A DNA stretch of 64,000 bases from Nostoc mirabile CHAB5784. Lineage in GTDB: Bacteria > Cyanobacteriota > Cyanobacteriia > Cyanobacteriales > Nostocaceae. Location of the stretch: contig NZ_JAIVFS010000015.1 in NCBI RefSeq assembly GCF_020829645.1, positions 62,001-126,000 of the forward strand, given 5' to 3'. Made by a program: the position numbers and the translations under genes. This document shows, in pieces, positions 7,413 to 17,286 of this stretch (position 1 is its first letter; each line of letters starts with the position of its first letter). The notes beneath the pieces are model-generated. The model searched no databases, was not told the origin of the DNA, and was given only the letters and a program-made list of their open reading frames with translations.

Positions 7413-10400
7413 TTACTTGTCAAGATTTGCAGGGGTTGATGGTACATTGTTACAGAGATGGCGATCGCTCTCCACATTAGGGTTATTCTGCAAATAGTCA
7501 CCAAGGCGATCGCAAGCCCCTTGTATCAGCTCGTCGAATGATTCAATGTGCCACAGTCCAGCGATCCCATCTTCGCCTGCGGTAGCTAGGAACTTGCCAT
7601 CGGGGCTAAAACTAACACTCTCAACTTCAGAGTTTCGATGCCCTATCCAAGCTGCAAACTTTTCACCTTGTAAATTCCACAACTGTACTGTACCTTTCTC
7701 TCCGCTAACGGCAATCATCTTGCCATCGGGGCTAAACGCCACTGCTTTGAGTTGGATGCCAGATACCTGGAATGGCTGCTGGGTTGGTTTACCTTGCAAG
7801 TTCCATAAGCGGATAGTACCATCTTCTCCGACGCTGGCTATTTGCTGACCATCACGACTGAACGCTGTAGCATAAACAGGGCCTAGATGACCTTGAAATG
7901 GCTTTGCTAACTGTTGTCCTTGCAAGTTCCACAAGCGGACAGTACCATCATCTCCGGCGCTGGCTATGTGCCGACCATCTGGACTAAAACTGACGCTGTA
8001 GACTTTGCCTTGATGACCTTGAAATGTTTGAGGATTTGGTTGTCCTTGCAAGTTCCACAAGCGGACAGTACCATCATCTCCGGCGCTGGCTAGACGCTGA
8101 CCATCCGGACTAAAACTGACGCTGCGGACTTTGCCTCGATGACCTTGAAATGGCTGTGCTAACTGTTGAGCTTGTAAGTTCCATAAGCGGATAGTGCCAT
8201 CATCTCCGGCGCTGGCTAGGCGCTGACCACTCGGACTAAAACTGACACTGTTGACATTGCCTTGATGACCTTGAAATGGCTGTGCTAACTGTTGAGCTTG
8301 TAAGTTCCATAAGAGGACAATACCATCATTTCCGGCGCTAGCTATTTGCTTACCATCACGACTAAAACTGACGCTACGGACTGGGTATTGATGCTGTGTG
8401 AATTGTACCTGTTCGTCTTTTAAGTTCCACACACGCATAGTCCCATCATCGCCAGCACTAACTAATAGCTGGTTATCTTTGCTGATGCTGACGCTTCTGA
8501 CTGGCCCTTGATGCCCTATAAATTTATCTAACCGCTTGCCTTTTAAGTTCCACACAAGGGTAGTCCCATCTCCAGCAACGCTAGCTACTTGCTGACCGTT
8601 GTGGCTGAATTCTACATCCCAGACCCTGCCTTGATGCTCTTTAAATGGCTCTGCCAATGGTTTACCTTCCAAGTCCCAGAGGCGAACAGTAGTATCTTGT
8701 CCCCCTGTTACTAGTCGCTGACCATCCGGGCTAAATTTGATGCTGCTGATATTGTCTTTATCTCCTTTCCATTGTTTCAACAGCTTACCTTGCGGGTTCC
8801 ACAAGCTAACAAGACCGTCATCGCCAGCGCTAGCGATGATTTTATCGTCCGGGCTGAATGCTACGTCCCAAACCATCTTTTGTTCTTGTTTTTGAAGCAC
8901 AGTCTTTTTGAAAGGTTGCCCAATGGGGTTGCCTTGCAAATCCCACAAGCGCACAGTACCGTTTGCCCCAGCAGTAGCTAAAAGCTGACCATTGGAGCTA
9001 AAACTGAGATTTTTGACAAAGCCTTGCTGTGCTGACCATTCTTTGACAAGACGACCTTGTAAATCCCACAGGCGGACGGTATCATTTTGACCGCCAGTAG
9101 CTATTAGTTGGCCGTTTGGACTAAAAGTAAGATTATGGACAAAGCTTTGCTGTGCTTGCCATTCTTTGACAAGACGACCTTTTAAATCCCACAGGCGGAT
9201 AGTGTCGTCATCGCCAGCACTAGCCAAACGCTGATTATCTGGGCTAAGAAAGCTCCTAACTGTGCCTTTATGCTTTTCCATGCGGATGTCTTCTCGGACT
9301 GAATAAACCGCTTCTTGCAGTGTGCCTCTGACTTGATTTTGTAGCTGCTCGTCGGGAGGAAATAATTGTAAAAGTGGATGTTGCAGTAACCTTGCGGCTT
9401 GGAGGCTATAAAGTGACGCATCTAATCCTCGCTGCTGTAGCCTGGCTTCTGCTGTTTCTCTAGAAGCACCGGAGAAATTTCTAATTGCACTTCTTTGATT
9501 AAACAACGCTGCAATAGTCAACCCGCTTAAACCTAAGATAACCGCGATCGCAATCCGCCATCGCCAACTAATATTCCGGCGTTTCTGTAAAACACTTTGT
9601 TGGACAAATTCTGTTTCTAACTTATTAAACCAATTGTCATGAGACTGGAGTTCCCAATTCAATACATCAAGATAAGGATTACTATTCCAAAGAAACTGTA
9701 TAGGTTTCTCTCTCAAATCCTCTTGTTGATGCTGTCTTTGCTGTAATCCTTGAACAAGCCGAGTCGGGATTTTGCTAAATAAGTTTTCAGCAACGTTTAA
9801 TCTACGATCTAACCAATCAATTACAGTTTCAGCTTTGGCTTGGAAGTCTGATGGCTGTTTTTTGCTGGCGACACTTTCCCACTCTTCGGCAGCTGCTGTT
9901 AGCCGCCGTTGTAAAATTATATCTTCTTCTTTTTTCCACTTGAGTAATTTATCCCATCCCTCCACTAAAGCATCATGGGCTGGCTCTACATAGGGTTCGC
10001 CTTGAGAATTAGAACCTTCAATGATTAAGCGGGCTTCAGAAAAACGTTTGATGACTGTTTGCACGCGATCGCTTTCTTTCTTGTCAGAGTAAATTAGTTC
10101 AGACTTGGGAACCTGTCGCCTTGCTAATTCACCGCCTTGCAATGAAATCATCCGCAGCATCACCAGACGTATTGTATGTTCATAAGCAGGATCTTTTGCA
10201 ACTAGTTGATCGTATTCTTGGTTAGCACGTTTGGTCAAAGAACCAACAACTCTTCCCAACTCTTCGTAATCTTCCTTTTTTAAGGCGCGGTTGTCCCTTC
10301 GTTCCTCTAAATATTTCAGGTACAATTCGCTGAGGGTGAAAGAAAGCAAGGGTAAACCACCTGGCATTTGTACGACTTCGTTAATTAATTCATCCACCAA

Positions 10401-11993
10401 GCTGGGAGGGTCGAAATATACGACTTTTTCTGATGCTGGTTTCTCAATTGCTTCCCGGAATTCATCCTGGGTCATTGGTGGGACGACAAATCGGGTATCA
10501 TCATTCCAAAAGTCTTTGAGTATAGAGTTTTGAAACTGCGCTTCAAAGTCGAGTCGCAAGGTGATAACTACATGGATTTTGTCGGGATATTTAGCGATCG
10601 CATTCTTGATCAATTTCTGAAATTGCTCTCGTTGTTCGTCACTCTTACACAGGGTAATCAACTCTTCAAACTGATCAACTGCCAGCAATAGTTTAATCTG
10701 GGGATTAGTCTGGCTCCAACGTTCAATGATGTTTGCTAAAGCTTGCTCGTCTTTTGCTAATTCTGCAACAGTAATTGTAGTTGCAATTGGTAAACACACC
10801 TGTGCTAAAGCCTGCAAAGGACTTTCCCCTGGACGCATGGGATCTAAAATCTGAAACTTATGCTCCTGAGAATCACGCAGACGCTTCAACAACCCGGCTT
10901 TCATTAAGCTGGATTTACCTGTTCCAGAAGCACCTAGTACCACTGTCAACGTTTGTTTATTGGAAACGACTTGCTGATAAAGCTGTTTGATTAGGTTTTC
11001 TCTACCAAAAAACAAGTTACTATCTTTTTCGTCATAAGATTGCAATCCTCGATAAGGATTATTTTCTAAGTTAAGTGGTGGTGCATCCTCCAATTTATCT
11101 CGGTCAAAATTAGGTAACAGAAAGATGAATTCCCCTTTGTCATGTTTTCTCAAGGGACATAGACTTGGAGTTTGCCGCTTGTAATTCTTTTCTGTGACAA
11201 CTTCAATTTGCTCTCGCAAATATGAGTACAGTTCAGTTGCCGTAACGATGCCATCATCATTCGAGTCAGCTTTTTTGTCAGTTCCACATAGGGCATCAAA
11301 AAGCGCTTTGGCAAAGGGAGAGTGAACCTCGTTACCTTCTTTTACTTCCCCGCGCACACCCAAAGAATCCAAGGCTTTTTGATCATCTGCTGCAGAAGTA
11401 ATTACTTGCCAAGCTGCATCGCTGATAAAGCGATCGTAGCGTTCTTTATAGACTGTGACTTTGGGCTGAATCTCTCGCTTAAGACTTGCCCAACGAAAAG
11501 CGCCTGCAAAACAGCAATCTAAAATTGCTAACATGTGCCGACAAGGGAGTGCATTTAGGGCATCATGTAACTCCTGCATCGGCAAGTAGGTACTACTATC
11601 TCCTAATGTGGCATCTTGCGGAATCAAATAACCTACTGGCCCCTCTTGATTTTCTAGAGCCTCTAAAGCGATACCATGTCCAGCAAAATAGAAGAGGACG
11701 CGATCGCTCTCGGTAATTGCCACTTTTTCGTTGTCAAAAGGTATTTGTCCTTGTTTGAAGTCTTCAATCAGTTCTTTGAGTTTGCTAAGGGTAACACGTT
11801 GATTCAATAGCAACTGGACTTCATATTTATTTTGTGCTTGATATTGCTGTTTGAGATTCTGATGTTGCTCTTGGAGAATTTGAGCAAATTTTTGAGCATC
11901 AGGAACTGCTGTTTCTAACTCTCTAATCCCATTTACATAGTCATTGATACCGATAATAATCGCAAAATTCCGGTTGAAATTATGCTTAGACAT
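7413..11993 (-). CDS. Caspase (C14) - STAND ATPase - WD40 repeat protein
   Basis: A 1526-aa multidomain protein. Residues 1-295 form a caspase-like p20/p10 domain: AIIIGINDY, FYFAGHG with His106, and ILDCCFAGAF with Cys161. An EF-hand-like loop DSNDDGIVTATE lies near 243-254. Residues about 311-680 are a STAND NTPase: NPYRGLQSYDEKD, Walker A GASGTGKSS at 354-362, Walker B LLLAVDQFEEL. A transmembrane helix (about 812-831) follows. About 14 WD40 repeats, enough for two seven-blade propellers, end with the typical tail CDRLGDYLQNNP...SDRHLC. Such proteins are thought to be sensor-switch-protease devices for cell death or stress response; the ligand is unknown. The WD40 units between about 8000 and 8350 are very similar to each other, suggesting recent blade duplication. 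Confidence 0.93.
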   Translation of the reverse strand: MSKHNFNRNFAIIIGINDYVNGIRELETAVPDAQKFAQILQEQHQNLKQQYQAQNKYEVQLLLNQRVTLSKLKELIEDFKQGQIPFDNEKVAITESDRVLFYFAGHGIALEALENQEGPVGYLIPQDATLGDSSTYLPMQELHDALNALPCRHMLAILDCCFAGAFRWASLKREIQPKVTVYKERYDRFISDAAWQVITSAADDQKALDSLGVRGEVKEGNEVHSPFAKALFDALCGTDKKADSNDDGIVTATELYSYLREQIEVVTEKNYKRQTPSLCPLRKHDKGEFIFLLPNFDRDKLEDAPPLNLENNPYRGLQSYDEKDSNLFFGRENLIKQLYQQVVSNKQTLTVVLGASGTGKSSLMKAGLLKRLRDSQEHKFQILDPMRPGESPLQALAQVCLPIATTITVAELAKDEQALANIIERWSQTNPQIKLLLAVDQFEELITLCKSDEQREQFQKLIKNAIAKYPDKIHVVITLRLDFEAQFQNSILKDFWNDDTRFVVPPMTQDEFREAIEKPASEKVVYFDPPSLVDELINEVVQMPGGLPLLSFTLSELYLKYLEERRDNRALKKEDYEELGRVVGSLTKRANQEYDQLVAKDPAYEHTIRLVMLRMISLQGGELARRQVPKSELIYSDKKESDRVQTVIKRFSEARLIIEGSNSQGEPYVEPAHDALVEGWDKLLKWKKEEDIILQRRLTAAAEEWESVASKKQPSDFQAKAETVIDWLDRRLNVAENLFSKIPTRLVQGLQQRQHQQEDLREKPIQFLWNSNPYLDVLNWELQSHDNWFNKLETEFVQQSVLQKRRNISWRWRIAIAVILGLSGLTIAALFNQRSAIRNFSGASRETAEARLQQRGLDASLYSLQAARLLQHPLLQLFPPDEQLQNQVRGTLQEAVYSVREDIRMEKHKGTVRSFLSPDNQRLASAGDDDTIRLWDLKGRLVKEWQAQQSFVHNLTFSPNGQLIATGGQNDTVRLWDLQGRLVKEWSAQQGFVKNLSFSSNGQLLATAGANGTVRLWDLQGNPIGQPFKKTVLQKQEQKMVWDVAFSPDDKIIASAGDDGLVSLWNPQGKLLKQWKGDKDNISSIKFSPDGQRLVTGGQDTTVRLWDLEGKPLAEPFKEHQGRVWDVEFSHNGQQVASVAGDGTTLVWNLKGKRLDKFIGHQGPVRSVSISKDNQLLVSAGDDGTMRVWNLKDEQVQFTQHQYPVRSVSFSRDGKQIASAGNDGIVLLWNLQAQQLAQPFQGHQGNVNSVSFSPSGQRLASAGDDGTIRLWNLQAQQLAQPFQGHRGKVRSVSFSPDGQRLASAGDDGTVRLWNLQGQPNPQTFQGHQGKVYSVSFSPDGRHIASAGDDGTVRLWNLQGQQLAKPFQGHLGPVYATAFSRDGQQIASVGEDGTIRLWNLQGKPTQQPFQVSGIQLKAVAFSPDGKMIAVSGEKGTVQLWNLQGEKFAAWIGHRNSEVESVSFSPDGKFLATAGEDGIAGLWHIESFDELIQGACDRLGDYLQNNPNVESDRHLCNNVPSTPANLDK

Positions 11994-12138
11994 TAGTAGA
12001 CCTCATCTAATATCAATTTTAGTTGAATACTTATGAAAATCTCACGCACAGACACAGCATCACGTCGCTTTGCTCCGAATTCAAAATTCAAAATTCAAAA
12101 TTCAAAATTAATGATCCCCATAAATAAATTCAGTTGCT

Positions 12139-12340
12139 CTGTATCCTTTCCGTTTTCGGTCAAGCCAAAAACCATAAACTGCGTAGGTTGGGGAGCCACT
12201 GCGCCCTTGCGGTTTCCCGACTTGAAGCAAGTGGCGTTGGAGGAACGAAACCCAACATTTTCGCGGGTTTGTTGGGTAACACTTAAGTTCCACCCAACCT
12301 ACGATTATCCTTAACTGTATCCTTTCCGTTTTCGGTCAAG
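12139..12340. repeat. 26-bp direct repeats flanking an inverted-repeat element
   Basis: CTGTATCCTTTCCGTTTTCG, continuing GTCAAG, occurs at 12139-12164 and again at 12315-12340. Between them at 12183-12302 lies a 120-bp element with ends GTAGGTTGGG and CCCAACCTAC. The same terminal repeat occurs at 16465-16539 and, as a half element, at 60303-60333. Confidence 0.75.
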
Positions 12341-12465
12341 TCTGATGCCTTTAACACAATACTTTTAGGTTAAGATAACTTGTACGACTGATAACTTCGC
12401 TTTGAGATGTTGCATTGCAACGTCTTTACGTATATCAAATCTCTACAAAACATCCTTAAGTTAAC

Positions 12466-12674
12466 GGGAGCATCCCAATGCAAGCAAATTTACCAAGATG
12501 ATAGATTGTCATTGCGAATGAAGCGAAGCGGAATGAAGCAATCACAAAGTCTAGATGTTGCGATTGCTTCTCTACGAGACGCTCCGCGAACGCTTCATTT
12601 CATTACGTACCCTGCGGGAACGCCAAGGGCGAACGCAATGACAAAATATGTTTTTACACATTTGGGATGCTCCC
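12466..12674. mobile_element. MITE-like element, 209 bp, with 8-bp target duplication
   Basis: The ends are perfect inverted repeats GGGAGCATCCCAA (12466-12478) and TTGGGATGCTCCC (12662-12674). Direct repeats AAGTTAAC flank it at 12458-12465 and 12675-12682. The interior carries GTCATTGCG...CGCAATGAC, itself a dispersed repeat pair. There is no coding capacity, so movement would require a transposase encoded elsewhere. Confidence 0.85.
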
Positions 12675-12750
12675 AAGTTAACTGTATTGGTATATAATTT
12701 ATCAAGGCAACAATAACAAAAGTAAATGCTTATTTTTGCCTTTCAACTGT

Positions 12751-15700
12751 CTACTTCTTTTGTTGGGCGACGATCGCTGTAATCAAAGCGTCTAACCCGA
12801 CTTCTGGTAATTCGATGCTGAAGTAACTTAAGTGGTCGCAAGCTACTTGTTGAACAAAGGGTGCAAGCGATCGCCCTTTTGGAATATTCTCAATACTATC
12901 TACAGTGACTGCAATATCATTTGGTACACCAAAGAAAGGTAAATTTACAACTTTGTTAAATAAACTTCGTTGTAACCGTTCTAAAACACTAGATTTTTTC
13001 TCTAGCTGTTGCTCTAATGCTGCCGGAATAATAGACGTATTGCCAGCAATAATTGAGTAGGGAATGCCAGGATCTTCACTTGCTGCCAAAGATTTGAGAA
13101 AATCAGAGTTTGGGTTTAACTCAGCTAGAGCTACTCTAATATTTTTTTCAAGAATTCCCATCAAACCTGTCAGCACTGTTACAGGCCAAGCAACTGTAGA
13201 AAGTCTGTTGAGTCCAATACCCAAAGTGAGTTTTACCCAATCTTCAACAACTGGCCAAGGAGAACCGGTGTTTGGTGTACCTAACATAATTAAATGTTGG
13301 ACAACTTTATTACCTCCTTCTCGTTCAATAAACCAACGAGAAACTAAACCTCCCATTGAATGAGCAATAATGTGTAGTTCTTTACCGTGATTTGCTCCTA
13401 AACCCACTTCTGTTAGCCGCCGTTTCAAATTTTCGGCATTCTCTTTAATTGAAGTATTCAGGTTTTCGTAGTCAAAGGTAAGAACTACGTCGTAAAGTTT
13501 GCTGATAGAAAGCTTTTGCCCATCTGCTTGCAATACTGGTTGATTAATACTACTAATTAAACCTTCAGTATCGCCAATAATCCCGTGTATATAGAGGGCA
13601 ATTCTTTGTGCTTTTGCGACTCGCTGCTGAACATCAATCACATCGCGTTTATAAGTTACTTTATTCTCATCTCCCACCTCAGCCACTGCTAAAATGGGAT
13701 ATTTAAATTCCCGTCCAAAATGGCGACTGATTACTTTTTCAAAGAAGATGCGAATAGACCCTTGCAGGCTACGTTCTCCCTGACTAACTGGAGCTGTTAA
13801 TCGTTCTATCTCAATTTCTATTTTGCTATCTTGAGTTGTTTTACCGCGACCTAAAGGCAAGAAAAATTCCCCATCATAGCCAACAGCAAGAAGGTATTCA
13901 TTGTCTGCTAACGGTGCATCTACTAATAACTTCAAAGGTGCATCTGGGGTGACAACTGTGTAATCTTGAATCTCGTTCAATTCCAATACACTTAATCCCG
14001 GGTCAGTACCTCGACTGGTAGTAAATTGGAAAGGTCGAGTAACTTCTGCATCTTCCCGCAGGATAGGGGGCAAAATTTGATTTCCTAAATCTCGGCTGAC
14101 TTGTGGTGTGGTAGTTAGGCGAGCATTTGCCACCAAGCTAGGATGCACCTGTAATTTCACCCCTGCTCCTAATAATTTATGTTCTGTCTGAGAAACTGGG
14201 GTAGACTCCAAGGGACGTACAGTGGTAATGGTAATTTCCTGTGCATACCAATCATCATACTTTGCTGCACTTTTGGCTTTGATTTCACGATTTTGAGTTC
14301 GATTCATCAAACGGTCAAGGCTACTTTGATTTGCAGATTCTAAATCTCTTATGGCAGGTGGACGAGGAGCATCAAGTTTATTTTGAGTCAGCAATTTAGC
14401 ATCAAATTCCTCGTTACTGACAATCAATTTAATTATGTCTTTGTACTCAGTAATCCCCTGTGACCACAACTCCTCTGGGACTTCGAGTATCAAGTTTTCG
14501 CCGTCTAGAGCCAGTACTTCTTCTCCTGGTTGTAGCCTAATGCTACCTGCTTCAAAAAATGGGGCGCTAATAGCGAAACTGTCTGAAAGGTTGACTAAGC
14601 CAAAGTAAAGTGGGTTCTGACTTTTATTGGTGAGTTTCAGTTTAAATTCCGGATTTTGCCATTTACCATCCCTATACGTGTACTGCAAACGCATCTGCTG
14701 CAATTGAGATGATTCTTCATTTTCAAAGATGAGTTTCATCTCTACATCATTGGCTCTAATCTTAGTTGCTGGATTTGAGAGTTCCGCAATTGTTGTCCAA
14801 CGGGAAATATGTTCTAAACGTTTAATTGCCTGTTTTGCATTATCTGGACTATAGCCATCAATTTGAGCTACTAAAGGTCGGTCATCTGTAGGTCGGGCAA
14901 TTAAATACTGTTGATGACGACAAAGTAAGCGAAACTCGGCTTTACCAACTTCTTTCTCCTCGCGCACATAGGGTGAAGCTTTATCATCAAGTCCAGCTGT
15001 TGCTAGTGCTTGGCGTGCGAGAGTTACATCGGCTTCATCTCCCTCAATGTGAACGCCTAAAGGTGGTAGCGGTAGGCTGGTAACAACTGCTTTAAAAGAA
15101 GTACCATCAGCAGTGAGGTCTGGCACATCTTTGATATCTACCTGACTCTGCGTTGGTAGCACCCTAGTCAGTTTTGCAGTACCCAGAGACTTTGTTGGGT
15201 CACGCAGGTCTTGGATATTGGCATCAAAGGAAAACAGTGCTAGTAAAGTGGTTTCCTCGTCTTTGGGTGGTTGCACTCCGTGGACAGCACCACCATCAAT
15301 TACCCAGCCATAGTTTGGGTCATTTTTAACAATAAAGTAGGGGTGACGTTCTGCGATCGCTCCATCAAGGAAAAATTTGTTTTCATCCTCAGGATTATTT
15401 ACTTCCATCTGAGGAGACTGGGCTGTAATTTTACTGCGGATGATGGCATTTGTCCGCCCAAACAAATCTCGATAAGTCAATTTGCCATTGGCTTTAGCAA
15501 GTGTATCTATCAAAAAATAAGAGAAACTACCCCGGTGTTTGTCACCACCGTAGTATTCCTTCGCTGTTTCGTAGTCTCGACAAGCGGCTAAAAGTACATG
15601 ACGACCTTTCGGTATCTTCCAGCCAGTGGGGTGTTTTTCAGGGTCATGGGAATCTGAAAGTTGCGTTAAGTCGGCGAGCGAAAATATAAAACTATCCAGT

Positions 15701-16218
15701 GGGCGTTCTCGCTTGTCTGTAGGGAGGCGACGTATTCCTGTCTCTTGCAATGGGTCTTTGGTGCCGGAACCCGAGTGGCAGCAATCCATAATAATGGTAA
15801 TGTGCGGGTCTTTTTCTGCTACTTCAGCAATGAGTTTTGCTAATTCTTTATCTGCCAAATCCCAGCCGCCTTCAGTACGACTGTCACAACATACTAGGGT
15901 TTCATTAAGATGGTCGGGTTCTAAGTGCCAAAATTCTTTTGGTGCTAACTCCTGAGAACCGTGACCACTGTAGTAAAACAAAACTATATCATCTTGTCCA
16001 GCTTGACGAAGATGCTTCCGGAAACCATCAATGACTGCCTTACGAGTTGCCTGGTCATCTTTAAGCGTTTGTAAATGTAATTGGTATTCTTTTTGATCAA
16101 ATCGTTTGTTAAGATACTCTTCTATTGCTGTAATGTCGTTTACACAACCTTGGAGTCGATGATTTAAATCAGGATAATTGTCAATACCAATAAGCAAAGC
16201 GTATAAGTTACGAGTCAT
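12751..16218 (-). CDS. Caspase-like peptidase fused to an alpha/beta-hydrolase (lipase-like) domain
   Basis: A 1155-aa protein. Residues 1-270 are a C14 caspase domain: ALLIGIDNYPDLNHRLQGCVND, YYSGHG with His86, IIMDCCHSGSG with Cys147. A long middle region (about 280-880) has no family I can name; it contains beta-rich segments such as FKLKLTNKSQNPLYFGLVNL. The C-terminal ~250 residues form an alpha/beta hydrolase: oxyanion region LYIHGIIGDTEG, nucleophile elbow AHSMGG with Ser954, then a plausible Asp1101 (VPNDIAV) and His1129 (CDHLSYF). A caspase that could unleash a lipase-like effector fits a suicide or conflict role, by inference. No signal peptide or membrane helix is seen. The next gene downstream on the same strand is the caspase-WD40 gene, 757 bp away across repeats, so co-transcription is uncertain. 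Confidence 0.9.
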   Translation of the reverse strand: MTRNLYALLIGIDNYPDLNHRLQGCVNDITAIEEYLNKRFDQKEYQLHLQTLKDDQATRKAVIDGFRKHLRQAGQDDIVLFYYSGHGSQELAPKEFWHLEPDHLNETLVCCDSRTEGGWDLADKELAKLIAEVAEKDPHITIIMDCCHSGSGTKDPLQETGIRRLPTDKRERPLDSFIFSLADLTQLSDSHDPEKHPTGWKIPKGRHVLLAACRDYETAKEYYGGDKHRGSFSYFLIDTLAKANGKLTYRDLFGRTNAIIRSKITAQSPQMEVNNPEDENKFFLDGAIAERHPYFIVKNDPNYGWVIDGGAVHGVQPPKDEETTLLALFSFDANIQDLRDPTKSLGTAKLTRVLPTQSQVDIKDVPDLTADGTSFKAVVTSLPLPPLGVHIEGDEADVTLARQALATAGLDDKASPYVREEKEVGKAEFRLLCRHQQYLIARPTDDRPLVAQIDGYSPDNAKQAIKRLEHISRWTTIAELSNPATKIRANDVEMKLIFENEESSQLQQMRLQYTYRDGKWQNPEFKLKLTNKSQNPLYFGLVNLSDSFAISAPFFEAGSIRLQPGEEVLALDGENLILEVPEELWSQGITEYKDIIKLIVSNEEFDAKLLTQNKLDAPRPPAIRDLESANQSSLDRLMNRTQNREIKAKSAAKYDDWYAQEITITTVRPLESTPVSQTEHKLLGAGVKLQVHPSLVANARLTTTPQVSRDLGNQILPPILREDAEVTRPFQFTTSRGTDPGLSVLELNEIQDYTVVTPDAPLKLLVDAPLADNEYLLAVGYDGEFFLPLGRGKTTQDSKIEIEIERLTAPVSQGERSLQGSIRIFFEKVISRHFGREFKYPILAVAEVGDENKVTYKRDVIDVQQRVAKAQRIALYIHGIIGDTEGLISSINQPVLQADGQKLSISKLYDVVLTFDYENLNTSIKENAENLKRRLTEVGLGANHGKELHIIAHSMGGLVSRWFIEREGGNKVVQHLIMLGTPNTGSPWPVVEDWVKLTLGIGLNRLSTVAWPVTVLTGLMGILEKNIRVALAELNPNSDFLKSLAASEDPGIPYSIIAGNTSIIPAALEQQLEKKSSVLERLQRSLFNKVVNLPFFGVPNDIAVTVDSIENIPKGRSLAPFVQQVACDHLSYFSIELPEVGLDALITAIVAQQKK

Positions 16219-16707
16219 AGTTATTCGTATCTCCTAAAGCTATGATTTCTAAACTGCTCAGATAATAATGATTGGGATTTTGGTTTATTTCCCCACTTTT
16301 ATGTTGGTTGAAAATCTTTATTCTATGCACAATGCAAGCGAGTATAAAATATCCAATTATGTTTAAATAGTACCCCCACGGGTACTTTTCATATTACATT
16401 TTTTGTTTGGCGCCAAGGCAACGATACCTGCGTGTGTATCAATACTGCTCGGTTAAGGGAAATTGTAGGTTGGGTAGAGCGTAAGCGTTACCCAACAAAT
16501 CTCGGTAAATGTTGGGTTTCGTTCCTCAACCCAACCTACATTAACTATAAGCATTAATTATGCAAATGGTAGTATATAGCACTTAGCTCTACGTAGATAT
16601 TTATTAGCGATCGCCTTTCGGAAAAACACTCATTTCAGATTTGATAGATTAACTTTGAATTCTTTCCATTAGCACTCGCTAACTTGAGTGCATTGGAGAT
16701 AACGCAT
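16219..16707. other. Intergenic region with a short inverted-repeat element
   Basis: The 75-bp element at 16465-16539 has ends GTAGGTTGGG and CCCAACCTAC and an internal GTTACCCAACA, like the 12183-12302 copy but shorter. No target duplication is evident. The rest is AT-rich with no credible gene; the caspase-hydrolase promoter should lie near 16220-16350. Confidence 0.6.
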
Positions 16708-17286
16708 TTATCCTATGCGCTTCTGATTGTAGGAAAATTTATATAAGAAATATATAATAAATAAAACTATCCATGAGAAAAAAAGAAAAGGAATTGTGCT
16801 TGTAGCAACGTTATATCCAGGAAAACCAAGAAGTGCAAAAGTTGCCAAAATATTTCCAACAATACCCAAATTAAAACTTAGCTTTCTTGATCTATAGGAT
16901 GAATTTATAAGAGGAATAATCCAGCATAAAAACCAAGCTAAATTAGACAAACCTATTAAAGTTGATAATGTTTTGTCCCGATAATTAGGGTTAGGGTTAG
17001 AAGTTACATGTGCAAGTACAGCAATAAAAACCATCTGCCAAATTAAACCAAGAGCAGCACTAAACGCACTAAACACTCTTGTTAAAACAGGATTCGTTTC
17101 ACTACTTGAAGATACTTGGTTTGATTGATAGGACTGTGATTGTGGTTGGTATGGTTGTGATTGTGGTTCATTAGGAGTAGAAGAGTTGTTGGAATTTTTA
17201 TTAGTTTTACTACTATAATAACCTTGAATCCAAGCAGCTCCTATAACTCCAATAGTAGAAATTAAAGCACCTATTATAGTCTCCAT
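16708..17286 (-). CDS. Small multi-spanning membrane protein, unknown function
   Basis: A 192-aa product. An N-terminal hydrophobic helix (IIGALISTIGVIGAAWIQGY) is followed by a 50-residue Asn/Gln/Ser/Pro-rich linker (NKNSNNSSTPNEPQSQPYQP). Four predicted membrane helices follow, around LIWQMVFIAVLAHV, LSNLAWFLCWIIPLI, GIVGNILATFALLGF and IPFLFFSWIVLFIIYFLY. I do not recognise the family. It is the first gene upstream of the two caspase genes on the same strand, 489 bp away; association with them is possible but unsupported. The base composition is notably AT-rich. Confidence 0.65.
   Translation of the reverse strand: METIIGALISTIGVIGAAWIQGYYSSKTNKNSNNSSTPNEPQSQPYQPQSQSYQSNQVSSSSETNPVLTRVFSAFSAALGLIWQMVFIAVLAHVTSNPNPNYRDKTLSTLIGLSNLAWFLCWIIPLINSSYRSRKLSFNLGIVGNILATFALLGFPGYNVATSTIPFLFFSWIVLFIIYFLYKFSYNQKRIG

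Noticed and set aside
7013..7480. 155-codon plus-strand and 67-codon minus-strand ORFs over the first 21-bp array
   Set aside because: Same artefact of a period divisible by three. The downstream part of the plus-strand frame overlaps the end of the caspase gene and has no protein-like character.
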